This document shows, piece after piece, positions 1-8,627 of a stretch of DNA of 64,000 nucleotides. Made by a program: the position numbers and the translations under genes. The notes beneath the pieces were generated by a model, which was not told the DNA's origin, ran no database searches, and saw nothing but the letters and a program-made list of their open reading frames with translations. Numbering within the stretch: the first letter of the stretch is position 1; the number at the start of each line of letters is the position of its first letter. Source of the DNA: an uncultured Roseovarius sp. (GTDB lineage Bacteria; Pseudomonadota; Alphaproteobacteria; Rhodobacterales; Rhodobacteraceae); contig CANMFU010000001.1 of the NCBI GenBank assembly GCA_947497295.1, forward strand, positions 744,001 through 808,000, given 5' to 3'.

Positions 1-140
1 AAAACACCGCAGTAGGATCCCTGGCCGGAATCTCGCGGAAAATTCAATAGACAAAGGGGTGTGTGCCGGGCTGTTAGGAAAAAAAAGAGATATGCTGGGT
101 CACGTTGGTTGTGTTGCGTGATCAGATTATGGGGAATCCG

Positions 141-1784
141 ATGAATTTTGCGGCTACTTTGACGTCCGCGCTGTGTGGGCGGACCGCCTTTGGGCTTACC
201 AGACGTATGATGTTTCCGGCGGCCATCGCGGTGTTGGCGCTTGGCGCTCCGCAGGGCGTGACGGCCGGGGTGACGGCGTTCAAGCAGGCCGTCGCCGAAG
301 GGGCCGGGCGCGATGATGGTCTTGCAGCGCATTATCGCGCAAATGGCTACGCGGCCCTCTGGACCGGCACGGGCGATGCGGACAGGGCGCGCCGTCAGGC
401 ATTGCTTCAGGCGATTGATGCCGCAGGCGCACATGGGCTGCCAACCGAACGCTATGATGCAAGCGGCCTGATTCAGATGATGCAAAACGCACGCACCCCG
501 CGCGATCTGGGCGCTGTCGAGATTGCGCTGTCGCGCGTTTTCCTGCGGCTGGCGCAGGATATGCAGACCGGCATGCTGACCCCCGCCAAGATCGACGCTG
601 GCATGGTGCGCAGCGTTCCCGTCAGGTCTGCCGAGGATCTGCTAAACAGTTTTGCCGCCGCCAACCCGCAGGGGTTTTTCCGCAATCTTGCGCCCAAATC
701 CGGCGAATACGCCCGCTTGATGCGCGAAAAGACCCGGCTGGAAGGGCTACTGGAGACCGGCGGCTGGGGGCCTGCCGTGCCGGCGGCCTCGCTGGCGCCG
801 GGGCAATCGGGGGCAGATGTCGTCGCCCTGCGTAACCGTTTGATACGCATGGGATACCTGGAGCGGACGGCGTCCGGAAGCTATGATATAGCGATGCAGC
901 AAGCGGTTCAGCAGTTTCAGCAGGCGCATGGGCTGGTCCCCGATGGAACCGCCGGAGCATCGACCATAGCGGCGATCAACACACCGATCTCGCAGCGTCT
1001 GCCGATGATTCTGGTCGCGATGGAGCGCGAACGCTGGCTGAGCGGGCCGCGTGGCAAACGGCACATCCTGGTCAACCTGACCGATTTCAACGCCCGTATC
1101 ATCGATGACGACCGCCTGACCTTTGAAACGCGCGCCGTGATCGGCAAGAACCTCCGCTCCCATCAAAGCCCGGAGTTCTCGGATGAGATGGAGTATCTGG
1201 AGATCAACCCGGTCTGGAACGTCCCGCGCTCGATCACTGTCAGCGAATATCTGCCGCAGATGCAGCGCAATCGCGGTGCGGCGGGGCATCTGAAGCTGTA
1301 TAATTCGCGCGGCCAGCAGGTGAACCGCGCCAATGTCAATTTCAGGGCCTATAACGCGCGCACCTTTCCGTTCGCCTTGAAACAGCCGCCATCGTCGCGC
1401 AATGCGCTGGGGCTGGTGAAATTCATGTTCCCCAACAAATACAACATCTATCTGCACGACACCCCATCCAAAAGCCTGTTTGATCGCAACGTGCGCGCCT
1501 TCAGCCATGGCTGTATCCGGCTGCAACAGCCCTTCGATTTCGCCTATGAGATTCTGTCGCGGCAGCAAGATAACCCCAAGGCATATTTCCACCGTATTCT
1601 GGACTCCGGTCGGCAGACACGTGTCAATCTGGAGCAGAAGATTCCGGTGCATATCATCTATCGGACGGCAACAGTTCCGGCCAAGGGGCCAGTACAGTAT
1701 CGCGATGACGTTTATGGCCGGGATGCGAAGGTCTGGGATGCATTGCAAAAGGCAGGGGTTTCACTGCCCGCGCATCAAGGCTAG
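141..1784 (+). CDS. L,D-transpeptidase (YkuD/LdtD-like) with peptidoglycan-binding domain
   Basis: Predicted periplasmic L,D-transpeptidase that makes 3-3 cross-links in peptidoglycan or anchors proteins to it. The ATG at 141 is chosen because GGGGA lies just upstream; in-frame TTG and ATG codons at 105 and 129 are alternatives. From 141 the protein has 547 residues. A basic, then hydrophobic N-terminus ending near GVTA looks like a signal peptide. Residues about 218-280 form a PG_binding_1-type repeat (GADVVALRNRL...QQFQQAHGL..DG). The YkuD catalytic motif SHGCIRL places the nucleophilic Cys at residue 458 with His at 456. The length and domain order match the large LdtD/YcbB type rather than the short YbiS type. 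The gene is followed 27 bp later by lpxD on the same strand, so the two may be co-transcribed. Confidence 0.92.
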   Translation: MNFAATLTSALCGRTAFGLTRRMMFPAAIAVLALGAPQGVTAGVTAFKQAVAEGAGRDDGLAAHYRANGYAALWTGTGDADRARRQALLQAIDAAGAHGLPTERYDASGLIQMMQNARTPRDLGAVEIALSRVFLRLAQDMQTGMLTPAKIDAGMVRSVPVRSAEDLLNSFAAANPQGFFRNLAPKSGEYARLMREKTRLEGLLETGGWGPAVPAASLAPGQSGADVVALRNRLIRMGYLERTASGSYDIAMQQAVQQFQQAHGLVPDGTAGASTIAAINTPISQRLPMILVAMERERWLSGPRGKRHILVNLTDFNARIIDDDRLTFETRAVIGKNLRSHQSPEFSDEMEYLEINPVWNVPRSITVSEYLPQMQRNRGAAGHLKLYNSRGQQVNRANVNFRAYNARTFPFALKQPPSSRNALGLVKFMFPNKYNIYLHDTPSKSLFDRNVRAFSHGCIRLQQPFDFAYEILSRQQDNPKAYFHRILDSGRQTRVNLEQKIPVHIIYRTATVPAKGPVQYRDDVYGRDAKVWDALQKAGVSLPAHQG

Positions 1785-1811
1785 ATATCGCCCCGTCAGA
1801 AGGGGGTAGCC

Positions 1812-2903
1812 ATGTCCTACACGATTGATCAGATTGCCAAGGCATTGGGTGCTGTGGCGGTCGGCGCGGCAGATATTCAGGTTACGGCACTGGCCGAACC
1901 GGCAGATGCCGGCCCCGAACATCTGGCGCTGGCGACCAAGCCCGAATATGCCGCCGCTTTGCCGCAGGGCCGCGCCCGCGCTGCCTTGCTATGGGAAGGT
2001 GCCGATTGGCAGGCGCTGGGGCTTGAGGCGGCGATCTTTGCGCCGCGTCCGCGCTATGCAATGTCCGGCCTGACCGCGATGATGGATCTGGGCGAGGGAT
2101 GGGGGGATGGTATCCACCCGTCTGCCGTGGTTGATGATACGGCCGTTCTGGGCGCGGACGTGCATGTCGGCCCCCTGACCGTGATCGGCCCGCGTGCGCA
2201 GATCGGGGCTGGCTGCCGAATCGGACCGCAGGTCACCATCGGTGCCGATGCAGTGATTGGCGAAAAGGGCCTGATCCGCGAGGGCGTGCGCATTGCCGCG
2301 CGGGTACGGATCGGGGCGCGGGTGATCCTGCACCCCGGAGCAGTATTGGGTGGGGACGGCTTCAGCTTTGTCACGCCCGAGAAAAGCGGCGTTGAATCCG
2401 TGCGCGAAACGCTTGGCGATCAGGGCGGTGCAACGGCGCAGTCCTATGTCCGCATCCACAGCCTTGGCTCTGTCCGGCTGGGCGATGATGTCGAGGTGGG
2501 CGCAAATTCCGCGATAGACCGCGGCACCGTGCGCGACACGATCATCGGCGATCGCACCAAGATCGACACGCTTGTGATGATTGCCCATAACGTGGTGGTC
2601 GGCACTGACACATTACTGTGCGGGCAGGTCGGGATTGCCGGATCGACCCGGATCGGCAACAACGTCGTATTTGCCGGGCAGGTCGGCGTTGGTGACAACT
2701 TGTTTGTTGGGGATAACGTCATTGCCGGTGGCGGCACCAAGATTCTCAGCAACGTTCCCGCCGGGCGCGTCTTGCTGGGGTATCCCGCGATGAAGATGGA
2801 TAGCCATATCGACATGTACAAGCACATGCGCCGCCTTGGCCGCATGGTGGCCGATGTCGCAGCCCTGAAGAAAGCGGTTTTCAAGGCCGGGCAGGATGAC
2901 TAA
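1812..2903 (+). CDS. lpxD: UDP-3-O-(3-hydroxyacyl)glucosamine N-acyltransferase LpxD
   Basis: Third committed step of lipid A synthesis: transfer of a 3-hydroxyacyl chain from ACP to the 2-amino group of UDP-3-O-acyl-glucosamine in the cytoplasm. The protein has 363 residues. An N-terminal uridine-binding-type region of about 100 residues is followed by a long left-handed beta-helix of hexapeptide repeats (for example IGPRAQIGAGCRIGPQVTIGADAVIG). The family signature IDRG...KIDTLVMIAHNVVVG is present and includes the catalytic His. A short helical C-terminus (HMRRLGRMVADVAALKKAV) is usual for the family. The expected bamA-lpxD-fabZ-lpxA neighbours are absent. Instead lpxD is followed by a private ACP and a ketoacyl synthase, so it may be a second lpxD or a relocated one. 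Confidence 0.93.
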   Translation: MSYTIDQIAKALGAVAVGAADIQVTALAEPADAGPEHLALATKPEYAAALPQGRARAALLWEGADWQALGLEAAIFAPRPRYAMSGLTAMMDLGEGWGDGIHPSAVVDDTAVLGADVHVGPLTVIGPRAQIGAGCRIGPQVTIGADAVIGEKGLIREGVRIAARVRIGARVILHPGAVLGGDGFSFVTPEKSGVESVRETLGDQGGATAQSYVRIHSLGSVRLGDDVEVGANSAIDRGTVRDTIIGDRTKIDTLVMIAHNVVVGTDTLLCGQVGIAGSTRIGNNVVFAGQVGVGDNLFVGDNVIAGGGTKILSNVPAGRVLLGYPAMKMDSHIDMYKHMRRLGRMVADVAALKKAVFKAGQDD

Positions 2904-3047
2904 GCCGGTGCGGCATATTGCGCGGTCACGACGCTATGTCGACACTTCCTTCACGCATTGGTCCGGTGCGCGTTTCGCAGTAAAGTCGAGTTTCAACTTG
3001 ACCCTGAAATGCTGTAACTCGTTTCGACCGGCCCGAGGAGAAACCTT

Positions 3048-3305
3048 ATGAGCATACCCGACCGTGTGATCGCCATCATCGCAGACCAGGCCATGCTGGA
3101 GCCGTCCGATGTGACACTGGACAGCAGTCTTGAGGATCTGGGCGTCGATTCACTGGGTCTTGTCGAGAGCATCTTTGCAATTGAAGAAGCGTTTGACATC
3201 ACTGTGCCCTTCAACGCGAACGAGCCGTCGGTAGGTGACTTTGATATCTCGACGGTTGGGGCGATCGCGGCCAGTGTCCAGCGGCTGGTCGCCGAACAGT
3301 CGTGA
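3048..3305 (+). CDS. Acyl carrier protein
   Basis: An 85-residue acidic acyl carrier protein. The phosphopantetheine attachment motif is DLGVDSLGLVE, with the modified Ser at residue 35. GAGGAG upstream of the ATG is a strong ribosome-binding site. The stop overlaps the GTG start of the next gene by 4 bases (GTGA), which indicates translational coupling with the ketoacyl synthase. It is not the housekeeping AcpP, which would be expected beside fabG/fabF and to contain the conserved DSLDTVEL helix. Its position after lpxD suggests it carries a specialised acyl chain for lipid A or another envelope lipid; that role is inferred from context only. Confidence 0.9.
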   Translation: MSIPDRVIAIIADQAMLEPSDVTLDSSLEDLGVDSLGLVESIFAIEEAFDITVPFNANEPSVGDFDISTVGAIAASVQRLVAEQS

Positions 3306-4513
3306 AGCGTGTCGTCATCACCGGCGCGGGCACGATCAACGCGCTCGGCAAGGATGTTCCCACCACGCTTGAGGCGATGCGCGAGGGGCGCTGCGGCATC
3401 GGCGATCTGGAGTTTCGCGACGTCGAGCGGCTGTCGATCCGCATCGGCGGGCAGGTCAAAAGCTATGACCCGGAGGCCGCCTTTACCCGGCAGCAACTGG
3501 CGCTGTACGACCGGTTTACCCAGTTCACGCTGATTGCTGCCCGGCAGGCAATCGCCCAGTCGGGTATTGAATTCGGCGACGCGCTGTCGCTGAGCGCCGG
3601 TGTCATTCTGGGCAATTCCGGCGGTGGCATGACGACGCTGGATGAAAATTACCGCACAGTCTATGAAGACGGCAAGAACCGTGTGCATCCCTTTGTGGTG
3701 CCCAAGCTGATGAACAATGCGGCCGCCAGCCATGTGTCGATGGCATGGGGCCTGCATGGTCCGTCCTACACCGTATCCACCGCCTGCGCGTCGTCCAACC
3801 ACGCCATGGCGCAGGCGTTTCAGATGGTGCGGTGCGGCCAGTCGCCCGTGATGCTGACCGGCGGATCGGAATCGATGCTGTGCTTTGGCGGGGTCAAGGC
3901 ATGGGAAGGTCTGCGCGTGATGTCCAAGGATGGCTGCCGCCCCTTCAGTGCCAATCGCAACGGTATGGTGCAGGGCGAGGGAGCCGGCGTTTTCGTCTTT
4001 GAGGAACATGAACACGCCCGCGCCCGAGGCGCCGAGATCCTGGCCGAGATCGTCGGCACCGCCATGACCTCGGATGCCAGCGACATCGTGATGCCGTCCA
4101 AGGAGGGCGCAGCGCGCACAATTGCGGGCGCTCTGCGCGACGCGCGCCTGAACCACGAGGATGTGGGGTATATCAACGCGCATGGCACCGGAACGGCCGC
4201 AAATGACAAGACCGAATGTGCCGCAGTGGCCGACGTATTCGGGCGTCACGCGGACAAGCTGATGATATCCTCAACCAAATCCATGCACGGGCACCTTATC
4301 GGCGGCACCGGCGCGGTTGAACTGCTGGCCTGTATCATGGCGCTGCGCGATGGAATCATCGCGCCCACCATCAACTATGACGAGCCGGACCCCGAATGCG
4401 CGTTGGACGTTGTCCCGAATGAGGCGCGCGAGGCTCATGTCGAGGTGGCGCTCAGCAATGCGTTCGCCTTTGGCGGCCTGAATGCCGTGCTAGCCCTGCG
4501 CCGGGCAGAGTAG
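3302..4513 (+). CDS. Beta-ketoacyl-ACP synthase (FabF/KAS II family)
   Basis: A 403-residue condensing enzyme that elongates an acyl-ACP with malonyl-ACP. The Cys-His-His triad is visible: nucleophilic Cys162 in TACASSNHAM, His in NAHGTGT, and His in KSMHGHLIGG. The C-terminal SNAFAFGGLNAVL is typical for KAS I/II. The start is GTG, overlapping the upstream ACP stop by 4 bases. The sequence is closer to FabF/NodE-type paralogues than to FabB or FabH. The tight ACP-KAS pair next to lpxD implies a dedicated elongation module rather than bulk fatty acid synthesis. The product chain length cannot be read from the sequence. Confidence 0.93.
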   Translation: MKRVVITGAGTINALGKDVPTTLEAMREGRCGIGDLEFRDVERLSIRIGGQVKSYDPEAAFTRQQLALYDRFTQFTLIAARQAIAQSGIEFGDALSLSAGVILGNSGGGMTTLDENYRTVYEDGKNRVHPFVVPKLMNNAAASHVSMAWGLHGPSYTVSTACASSNHAMAQAFQMVRCGQSPVMLTGGSESMLCFGGVKAWEGLRVMSKDGCRPFSANRNGMVQGEGAGVFVFEEHEHARARGAEILAEIVGTAMTSDASDIVMPSKEGAARTIAGALRDARLNHEDVGYINAHGTGTAANDKTECAAVADVFGRHADKLMISSTKSMHGHLIGGTGAVELLACIMALRDGIIAPTINYDEPDPECALDVVPNEAREAHVEVALSNAFAFGGLNAVLALRRAE

Positions 4514-4558
4514 GGGGCGGGTGGTTCTGGCTGCGACGTCTCGCCCCAGGCGATAGCC

Positions 4559-4672
4559 TTAGCGCCTGATGCGAAAGGTGGTCTTGCCGCCTCGGGCCGC
4601 TTTGATTTTAACATTTACCGGATGATCGTTGATCTGGAAATAACCGGCATATCTGCCCTCTTTTGACGACAA
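4559..4672 (-). CDS. Possible 37-residue basic protein or gene remnant
   Basis: A short open frame that starts at TTG and ends in TAA reads MSSKEGRYAGYFQINDHPV and continues VNVKIKAARGGKTTFRIRR. The composition (alternating beta-like residues, basic C-terminus) and codon choice look protein-coding rather than random, but there is no clear ribosome-binding site. The frame is closed by a stop directly before the TTG, so it may be the 3' end of a decayed gene. It lies 38 bp downstream of the livM-like gene on the same strand and could be read through from that operon. I do not recognise a family. Confidence 0.3.
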   Translation of the reverse strand: MSSKEGRYAGYFQINDHPVNVKIKAARGGKTTFRIRR

Positions 4673-4710
4673 GATCGCTAACTAAGTGCAAGAGACGACG
4701 CAGGCTGGTG

Positions 4711-5700
4711 TCACAGGGGGCGTTTCAGCCAACGCGAAATGACGCCTACGATGCCCTCGCGGAACAGCAGGACCCCGATCACGAAGATAATCCCTTGGAT
4801 AATCGTCACCCATGCGCCAAACGTCGCAAGGTAATTCTGCATCGTGACAATCAGCGCGCCGCCCACCAGCGGACCAAAGATCGTCCCCATCCCGCCCAGC
4901 AGCGTCATCAGCACCACTTCGCCCGACATCGCCCAATGCACGTCGGTCAGCGAGGCCAGCTGGAACACCTGGCTTTTCGTGGCCCCTGCCAGCCCTGCGA
5001 AGGTGGCCGACAGCACGAACACCATCAGTTTATAGCGGTTGACGTTGTAGCCCAGCGAGATCGCGCGCGGCTCGTTCTCGCGGATCGCTTTTAGCACTTG
5101 GCCAAAGGGCGAATGGACGATGCGGTAGAGAAAGAGGATTCCCCCAAAGGTCACGGCAAGCACAAAGAAATAGAGTGCAATGTTGTTTTCGAGCGAAATA
5201 AGCCCGAACAGATCGCCGCGCGGCACCGACTGGATACCGTCCTCGCCGCCCGTAAAGGGGACTTGCAGGGCGAAGAAATAGACCATCTGCGCGAAAGCCA
5301 GCGTCACCATGGCAAAGTAGATACCCTGCCTGCGGATCGACAGCCCGCCGATCACCAGCCCCAGAAAGGCCGCCGCTGCCGTGCCGCACAATACCGACAG
5401 TTCGGGCGTCAGGCCCCAGACCTTGGCGGCATGGGCGGCAACATAACTGGCCCCGCCAAAATAGGCGGCATGCCCGAATGACAGCAGTCCGCCAAAGCCG
5501 AGCAGCAGATTGAACGCGGCAGCGAAGAGGGCAAAGCACATCACCTTCATTGCAAAGATCGGATAGACCATGAAAGGCAGCCCGGCCAGAAAGATCAGAA
5601 GCAATACAAAGATCACCTTGTGCAGCATGGGCATCCCTGCGGCCTGCGGAACGGGCGCGGCGGCAATGGTGTCGGTATCTGTATCTTGCGCAGCCATCAC
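4711..5700 (-). CDS. Branched-chain amino acid-type ABC transporter permease (LivM family)
   Basis: Inner-membrane permease of 329 residues, one half of the LivHM-type channel. The N-terminus (about 30 residues) is cytoplasmic, followed by roughly 8-10 hydrophobic segments. The family signature is seen in NLLLGFGGLLSFGHAAYFGGASYV and the EAA-like loop KAIRENEPRAISLGYNVNRYKL. Its start overlaps the stop of the livH-like gene by 4 bases, so the two are translationally coupled. It is the last confident gene of a five-gene leftward operon. The substrate is set by the binding protein, and the family also moves urea, amides and aromatic acids. Confidence 0.93.
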   Translation of the reverse strand: MMAAQDTDTDTIAAAPVPQAAGMPMLHKVIFVLLLIFLAGLPFMVYPIFAMKVMCFALFAAAFNLLLGFGGLLSFGHAAYFGGASYVAAHAAKVWGLTPELSVLCGTAAAAFLGLVIGGLSIRRQGIYFAMVTLAFAQMVYFFALQVPFTGGEDGIQSVPRGDLFGLISLENNIALYFFVLAVTFGGILFLYRIVHSPFGQVLKAIRENEPRAISLGYNVNRYKLMVFVLSATFAGLAGATKSQVFQLASLTDVHWAMSGEVVLMTLLGGMGTIFGPLVGGALIVTMQNYLATFGAWVTIIQGIIFVIGVLLFREGIVGVISRWLKRPL

Positions 5701-6584
5701 GCGGCCCTCCCGAATAGCCCTTCGGGCTTTATTAAAAGCACGATTGCCATGATGACAAAGATCACCACAGCCGATCCTTCGGGGTAGAACACCCGCGTCA
5801 GCCCCTCGACGATACCCAGCATGTAGCCGGTAACGATAGCGCCCAGGATCGAGCCCATACCGCCGATCACAACAACTGCAAACACGACGATGATCAGGTC
5901 AGCGCCCATGTTGGGGTTTACCGAATAGATCGGTGCCGCCAACACGCCGGCAAAACCGGCCAGCGCCACGCCAAATCCGTATGTCAGCATGACCAGAAGC
6001 GGCACGTTGATGCCAAAGGCGCTGACCAGGGCCGGGTTTTCCGTGGCAGCGCGCAAATAGGCGCCAAGCCGGGTTTTTTCAATCGTGAACCACGTTCCAA
6101 AGCAGACCAGAACCGATGCCACGACCACCCAGGCGCGATAATTTGGCAAGAACATAAAGCCCAGATTTTGCCCGCCAGACAAGATATCCGGTATCCGGTA
6201 GGGCAGGCCCGAGACGCCGTAATAGTTGCGAAACAGCCCCTGAATGATCAGCGCGAGGCCGAAGGTCAGCAGCAGCCCGTACAGATGATCAAGGTGATAG
6301 AGACGCGACAGCATCGTGCGTTCCAGCAAAATCCCGAACGCACCGACGATCAGCGGCGCGAGGATCAGTGAGGGCCAGTATCCGATGCCCAGATAATGCA
6401 GCAGCATCCATGCCACGAACGCACCCGCCATATAAAGCGCGCCATGCGCGAAATTGATGATGTTGAGCAGGCCAAAGATCACGGCCAGCCCCAGCGACAG
6501 CACCGCATAGAATGACCCGTTGATCAATCCCAGCAACAGCTGGCCCAGAAGAACCTGCGGCGATATTCCCAAGAGCTCGAACAT
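5697..6584 (-). CDS. Branched-chain amino acid-type ABC transporter permease (LivH family)
   Basis: Inner-membrane permease of 295 residues pairing with the LivM-like protein. Hallmarks are LLLGLINGSFYAVLSLGLAVIFGLLNIINFAHGALYM near the N-terminus and the EAA-type loop (RAATENPALVSAFGINV). About eight hydrophobic segments are visible. It lies 78 bp after the binding-protein gene, and that gap contains a strong stem-loop, so expression of the permeases is probably lower than that of the binding protein. Confidence 0.93.
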   Translation of the reverse strand: MFELLGISPQVLLGQLLLGLINGSFYAVLSLGLAVIFGLLNIINFAHGALYMAGAFVAWMLLHYLGIGYWPSLILAPLIVGAFGILLERTMLSRLYHLDHLYGLLLTFGLALIIQGLFRNYYGVSGLPYRIPDILSGGQNLGFMFLPNYRAWVVVASVLVCFGTWFTIEKTRLGAYLRAATENPALVSAFGINVPLLVMLTYGFGVALAGFAGVLAAPIYSVNPNMGADLIIVVFAVVVIGGMGSILGAIVTGYMLGIVEGLTRVFYPEGSAVVIFVIMAIVLLIKPEGLFGRAA

Positions 6585-6622
6585 GGCAAAGTTCCGATGC
6601 GTTGCGGTGTGTCGTTAAGCGC

Positions 6623-6649
6623 CGCCCTCCGGATATGTCCCGGAAGGCG
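6623..6649 (-). other. Intercistronic stem-loop between binding protein and permease genes
   Basis: A 10-bp stem (CGCCTTCCGG / CCGGAGGGCG on the transcribed strand, one G-U pair) with a 7-base loop lies 14 bp after the binding-protein stop codon. There is no T-run. This is the usual place for a stabilising or partially terminating hairpin that makes binding-protein mRNA more abundant than permease mRNA. The effect is inferred; the pairing is seen directly. Confidence 0.6.
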
Positions 6650-6662
6650 CCGGGGTATGGCT

Positions 6663-7859
6663 TTACTGCTTGGTAAAGTCGCACTCGTCCAGCATCGGCA
6701 GGAACGCATCCTCGCCGCTGATCGTGGAGATCTGGTTGTAGAGATCCCACTCGCCGCTCGACTGGTCCGGTGACTTCACTTCGAAAAGGTACATGTCGTG
6801 GACCGCGCGGCCGTCACCGCGCACGTTGACCGTGCCAAAGAGCGGATCGTCGATGTCGCTCTCCTTCATTTTGGCTGCAACGGCCTTGCCGTCGGTGCTG
6901 CCCACGGCCTCGACCGCGGCCAGATAGGCCATCGTGCCGGAATAGACGCCGGCCTGTACCATCGTCGGCTGCGCGCCATGCGTGTCCATGAAGCGCTTGG
7001 ACCATGCGCGCGTTGCGTCGTTCTGATCCCAGTAGAACGCTTCGGTCAGTGACAGGCCCTGCGCCGTCTGCGCCCCCAGCGCGTGGACGTCGGTGACGAA
7101 GAACAACAGCGCGGCCAGCTTCTGACCGGCCTGCGTGATGCCGAATTCCGACGCCTGCTTGATGGCGTTGACCGTGTCACCGCCCGCATTGGCCAGCCCG
7201 ATCACATCCGCGCCGCTGCCTTGCGCCTGAAGCAGGAAGGACGAGAAGTCATTCGCAGGGAAGGGCACGTCGACTGTGCCCAAGACTTCGCCGCCATTCT
7301 CCTCGACGACGGCTGCGGTGTTTTCCTGAAGCGAGTGGCCAAAGGCATAGTCAGCGGTCAGAAAGAACCATTTGTTGCCGCCTGCATTGGTCATCGCGGC
7401 CCCGGTGCCGTTGGCCAGCGCGGCGGTATCGTATGTCCAGTGGATCGTCGTCGGGCGGCACTGCTCGCGGGTGAGCGCGGTCGAGCCGGCGCCGGAATCG
7501 ATCAGAACACCGTTCTTTTCCGCAGTGATATCGGCCACTGCCAGCGCCACTGACGAGGTCGGCACGTCGAGGATCGCGTTCACACCCTCTTCGTCATACC
7601 ACTGACGCGCGATGTTGCTTCCGATGTCGGGCTTGTTCTGGTGGTCGGCCGAAATGATCTCGACGTTGAGACCCTTGTCGGCGGCTTTAAAATCCTCGAC
7701 CGCCATGCGTGCGGCCACGACCGACCCTTCGCCGGAAAGGTCCGCATAGACGCCCGAGCGGTCGTTCAGCACGCCCAGCTTGACGTCTATCCCCTGAGCG
7801 TACCCCGCCCCAGCGACCACCGCGCCGAGCGCCGTCGTCAGTGCCAGCTTCTTCATCAT
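6663..7859 (-). CDS. ABC transporter substrate-binding protein (Peripla_BP_6 / LivJ-like)
   Basis: Periplasmic binding protein of 398 residues. The start at 7859 is preferred over 7886 because AAGGAGG lies 8 bases upstream. A signal peptide MMKKLALTTALGAVVAGAGYAQG is followed by the mature N-terminus IDVKLGVLNDRSGVYADLSG, typical of Peripla_BP_6 proteins. Length and the repeated GADVIGLANAGGDTVN type motifs fit the 'urea or branched-chain amino acid' class. The sequence resembles paralogues of unknown ligand more than LivJ itself, so leucine specificity should not be assumed. It sits in the middle of the livG-livF-BP-livH-livM operon. Confidence 0.92.
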   Translation of the reverse strand: MMKKLALTTALGAVVAGAGYAQGIDVKLGVLNDRSGVYADLSGEGSVVAARMAVEDFKAADKGLNVEIISADHQNKPDIGSNIARQWYDEEGVNAILDVPTSSVALAVADITAEKNGVLIDSGAGSTALTREQCRPTTIHWTYDTAALANGTGAAMTNAGGNKWFFLTADYAFGHSLQENTAAVVEENGGEVLGTVDVPFPANDFSSFLLQAQGSGADVIGLANAGGDTVNAIKQASEFGITQAGQKLAALLFFVTDVHALGAQTAQGLSLTEAFYWDQNDATRAWSKRFMDTHGAQPTMVQAGVYSGTMAYLAAVEAVGSTDGKAVAAKMKESDIDDPLFGTVNVRGDGRAVHDMYLFEVKSPDQSSGEWDLYNQISTISGEDAFLPMLDECDFTKQ

Positions 7860-7907
7860 GACATTTTCCTCCTTGATGTGACGCATGTTGCGTCGGTTAG
7901 TCGATCT

Positions 7908-8627
7908 TCACACACCTAGATAAGCCTGCAACTTGTCTGTGTTAGCATCCAGATCCGCATTCTGGATCATGTCGATCACGCGGCCCTGCTCGACCACATA
8001 ATGGCGGTCGGCGACCGATGCGGCAAAGCGGAAATTCTGCTCGACCAGCACGATGGTGAATCCTTCTTTCTTCAACTCCTTGATGGTGCGGCCGATATGC
8101 TGGACGATGACGGGGGCGAGGCCCTCTGTCGGTTCATCCAGCAGCAAAAGCTTGGCGCCTGTGCGCAAGATGCGGGCGATGGCCAGCATCTGTTGCTCGC
8201 CTCCGGACAGTTTCGTCCCCTGGCTGCGCCGACGTTCCTTGAGGTTGGGAAAGAGATCAAAAATCCGCTCCACGCTCAGACCGCCATCGGCGATGCGCGG
8301 CGGCAGCATCAGGTTTTCATCGACATTGAGCGATGAGAAAATGCCGCGTTCTTCGGGGCAGATCGCTATCCCCAGCCTTGCGATTTGACGCGACTGCATC
8401 GCAATGGTTTCGGTATCGCCGAACCGGACCGACCCTTCGCGCCGTGGCAACATGCCCATAATCGCCAGCAGGGTCGATGTCTTGCCTGCGCCGTTTCGGC
8501 CCAGAAGGGTGACGACCTCGCCGGTGTTCACTTCGAAATCGACACCGTGCAGCACATGACTTTCGCCGTACCAGCCGTTCAGACGCTCGACGCGCAAAAG
8601 CGCGGATTTACTTGCGGTTTCAGTCAT
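7908..8627 (-). CDS. ABC transporter ATP-binding protein (LivF family)
   Basis: ATPase subunit of 239 residues. Walker A is GRNGAGKTSTL, the signature is LSGGEQQMLAIAR, and Walker B with the catalytic Glu is LLLLDEPTEGLAP. The ending YVVEQGRVID...LQAYLGV is the normal LivF C-terminus. The start overlaps the livG-like gene by 8 bases. It works as a heterodimer with the LivG-like protein to power the five-component importer. Confidence 0.93.
   Translation of the reverse strand: MTETASKSALLRVERLNGWYGESHVLHGVDFEVNTGEVVTLLGRNGAGKTSTLLAIMGMLPRREGSVRFGDTETIAMQSRQIARLGIAICPEERGIFSSLNVDENLMLPPRIADGGLSVERIFDLFPNLKERRRSQGTKLSGGEQQMLAIARILRTGAKLLLLDEPTEGLAPVIVQHIGRTIKELKKEGFTIVLVEQNFRFAASVADRHYVVEQGRVIDMIQNADLDANTDKLQAYLGV

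Noticed and set aside
747-1748. A 333-codon open frame on the reverse strand inside the L,D-transpeptidase gene
   Set aside because: It is antisense to a clear gene with catalytic motifs. High GC makes long shadow frames common; the product has no recognisable motif.
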